Assembly (NCBI GenBank): GCA_017983635.1
Contig: JAGOBA010000006.1
Span: 124,478 to 188,477, forward strand
Direction: 5' to 3'
From: Alphaproteobacteria bacterium
Lineage (GTDB): Bacteria; Pseudomonadota; Alphaproteobacteria; Micropepsales; Micropepsaceae
Length of the DNA stretch: 64,000 nucleotides
Part shown: piece after piece, positions 63,557 to 64,000 of the stretch
How positions within the stretch are numbered: the stretch's first letter is position 1
Layout of the letters: each line of letters starts with the position of its first letter
The notes under the pieces: model-generated
Seen by the model: only the letters and a program-made list of their open reading frames with translations
What the model was told of the DNA's origin: nothing
Databases searched by the model: none
Translations under genes and position numbers: made by a program

Positions 63557-64000
63557 ATGATGGACGGACGCGACAGTGTTCGGTACCGGGCGTTCACGCG
63601 ACGCACCGCGATGCTGTCGGCGGGGACAGTTGGGATATTCGCGCTGCTGACGGGGCGGATGTTTCAGCTTTCGGTCTTGCAGCGCGAGCAGTTTGCGATG
63701 TTGGCCGAGGACAACCGCGTCAACCTGCAGCTGATCGCACCGCGGCGGGGCCGGGTGTACGACCGCACCGGCGTCGAGCTCGCGAACACGTCGCAGAACT
63801 TCCGCGTGTTGATCGTGCCGGAGCAGGCGAAGAACGTGCGCGCCGTTCTGGAGAAGCTTTCGCAGTTGATCCCGCTGTCGCCGCAACGCATTCAGCGCGT
63901 GCTGCGCGACGCTGCGCGCGGGAAGCCGTTCAACCCGGTGTTGGTCGCCGAGGGTCTTGAGTGGGCGGACTTTGCAAAGGTCAATATCAACCAACCCGAT
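63557..64000 (+). CDS. mrdA: Penicillin-binding protein 2 (N-terminal part)
   Basis: The frame continues past the window end. The 148 residues seen include one membrane helix (TAMLSAGTVGIFALLTGRMFQLSVLQ) and the PBP dimerisation start FAMLAEDNRVNLQLIAPRRGRVYDRTGVELANTSQNFRVLIVPEQ. This is the PBP2 of rod-shape elongation. The transpeptidase active site is beyond the edge. Confidence 0.95.
   Translation, partial: MMDGRDSVRYRAFTRRTAMLSAGTVGIFALLTGRMFQLSVLQREQFAMLAEDNRVNLQLIAPRRGRVYDRTGVELANTSQNFRVLIVPEQAKNVRAVLEKLSQLIPLSPQRIQRVLRDAARGKPFNPVLVAEGLEWADFAKVNINQPD

Overview
The window is high-GC DNA from an alphaproteobacterium. The evidence is the FliX/FlgI/FlbY flagellar gene set, sigma54-type promoters on flagellar genes, a CtrA-type box, a DksA with a single zinc-finger cysteine, a NadQ-type Nudix regulator with matching operators at nadA, and Usg. 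The layout resembles Caulobacterales, Micropepsales or Rhodospirillales genomes. No genus can be fixed from the sequence alone. No rRNA, tRNA, CRISPR array, prophage or insertion sequence was seen.

Region 1 (1-13.6 kb) is flagellar. On the minus strand lie flgI, a rod-binding FlgJ/CheL-like gene and flbY; further on, also minus, is flgF-flgG-flgA-flgH. fliX and dksA run plus between these groups. A plus-strand run follows: fliL, fliM, a DUF6468-like gene, a MotE-like gene and a giant TPR protein. Both flgI and flgF have a GG-N10-GC sigma54 promoter. The TPR gene has a TTAA-N7-TTAA box.

Region 2 (13.6-24.5 kb) centres on NAD. nadC and nadB overlap; nadA lies upstream, separated by a repeat element and preceded by two 19-bp operators exactly 63 bp apart. 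A NadQ-like regulator lies about 4 kb away, in an operon with an HD hydrolase and a tyrosine-phosphatase-like protein. An EEP-family hydrolase, a hybrid histidine kinase with a pseudo-receiver, and a universal stress protein complete the region.

Region 3 (24.6-35.2 kb) is accessory. It holds a Baeyer-Villiger-type monooxygenase, two decayed toxin-antitoxin loci (parD with broken parE, vapB with deleted vapC), a STAS-less SulP transporter, acetyltransferases, several DUF proteins and a ketoacyl synthase III.

Region 4 (35.3-50.7 kb) is mostly housekeeping. It carries queC-queE-queD-queF with overlapping ends, tag, ygfZ, dihydroorotase, usg, an acryloyl-CoA-reductase-like gene, a LysE exporter joined to a VOC-GNAT fusion gene, a nitronate-monooxygenase-like gene, an apparently intact Phd/PemK-like pair, a slipin, an Hsp70-like protein, serB and miaA.

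Region 5 (50.7-64 kb) is branched-chain amino acid synthesis followed by cell shape. It has an intact vapBC, ilvB-ilvH behind a leader peptide and terminator, ilvC, purT, and leuA behind a Leu-rich leader peptide. mreB-mreC-mreD and the start of mrdA (PBP2) end the window.
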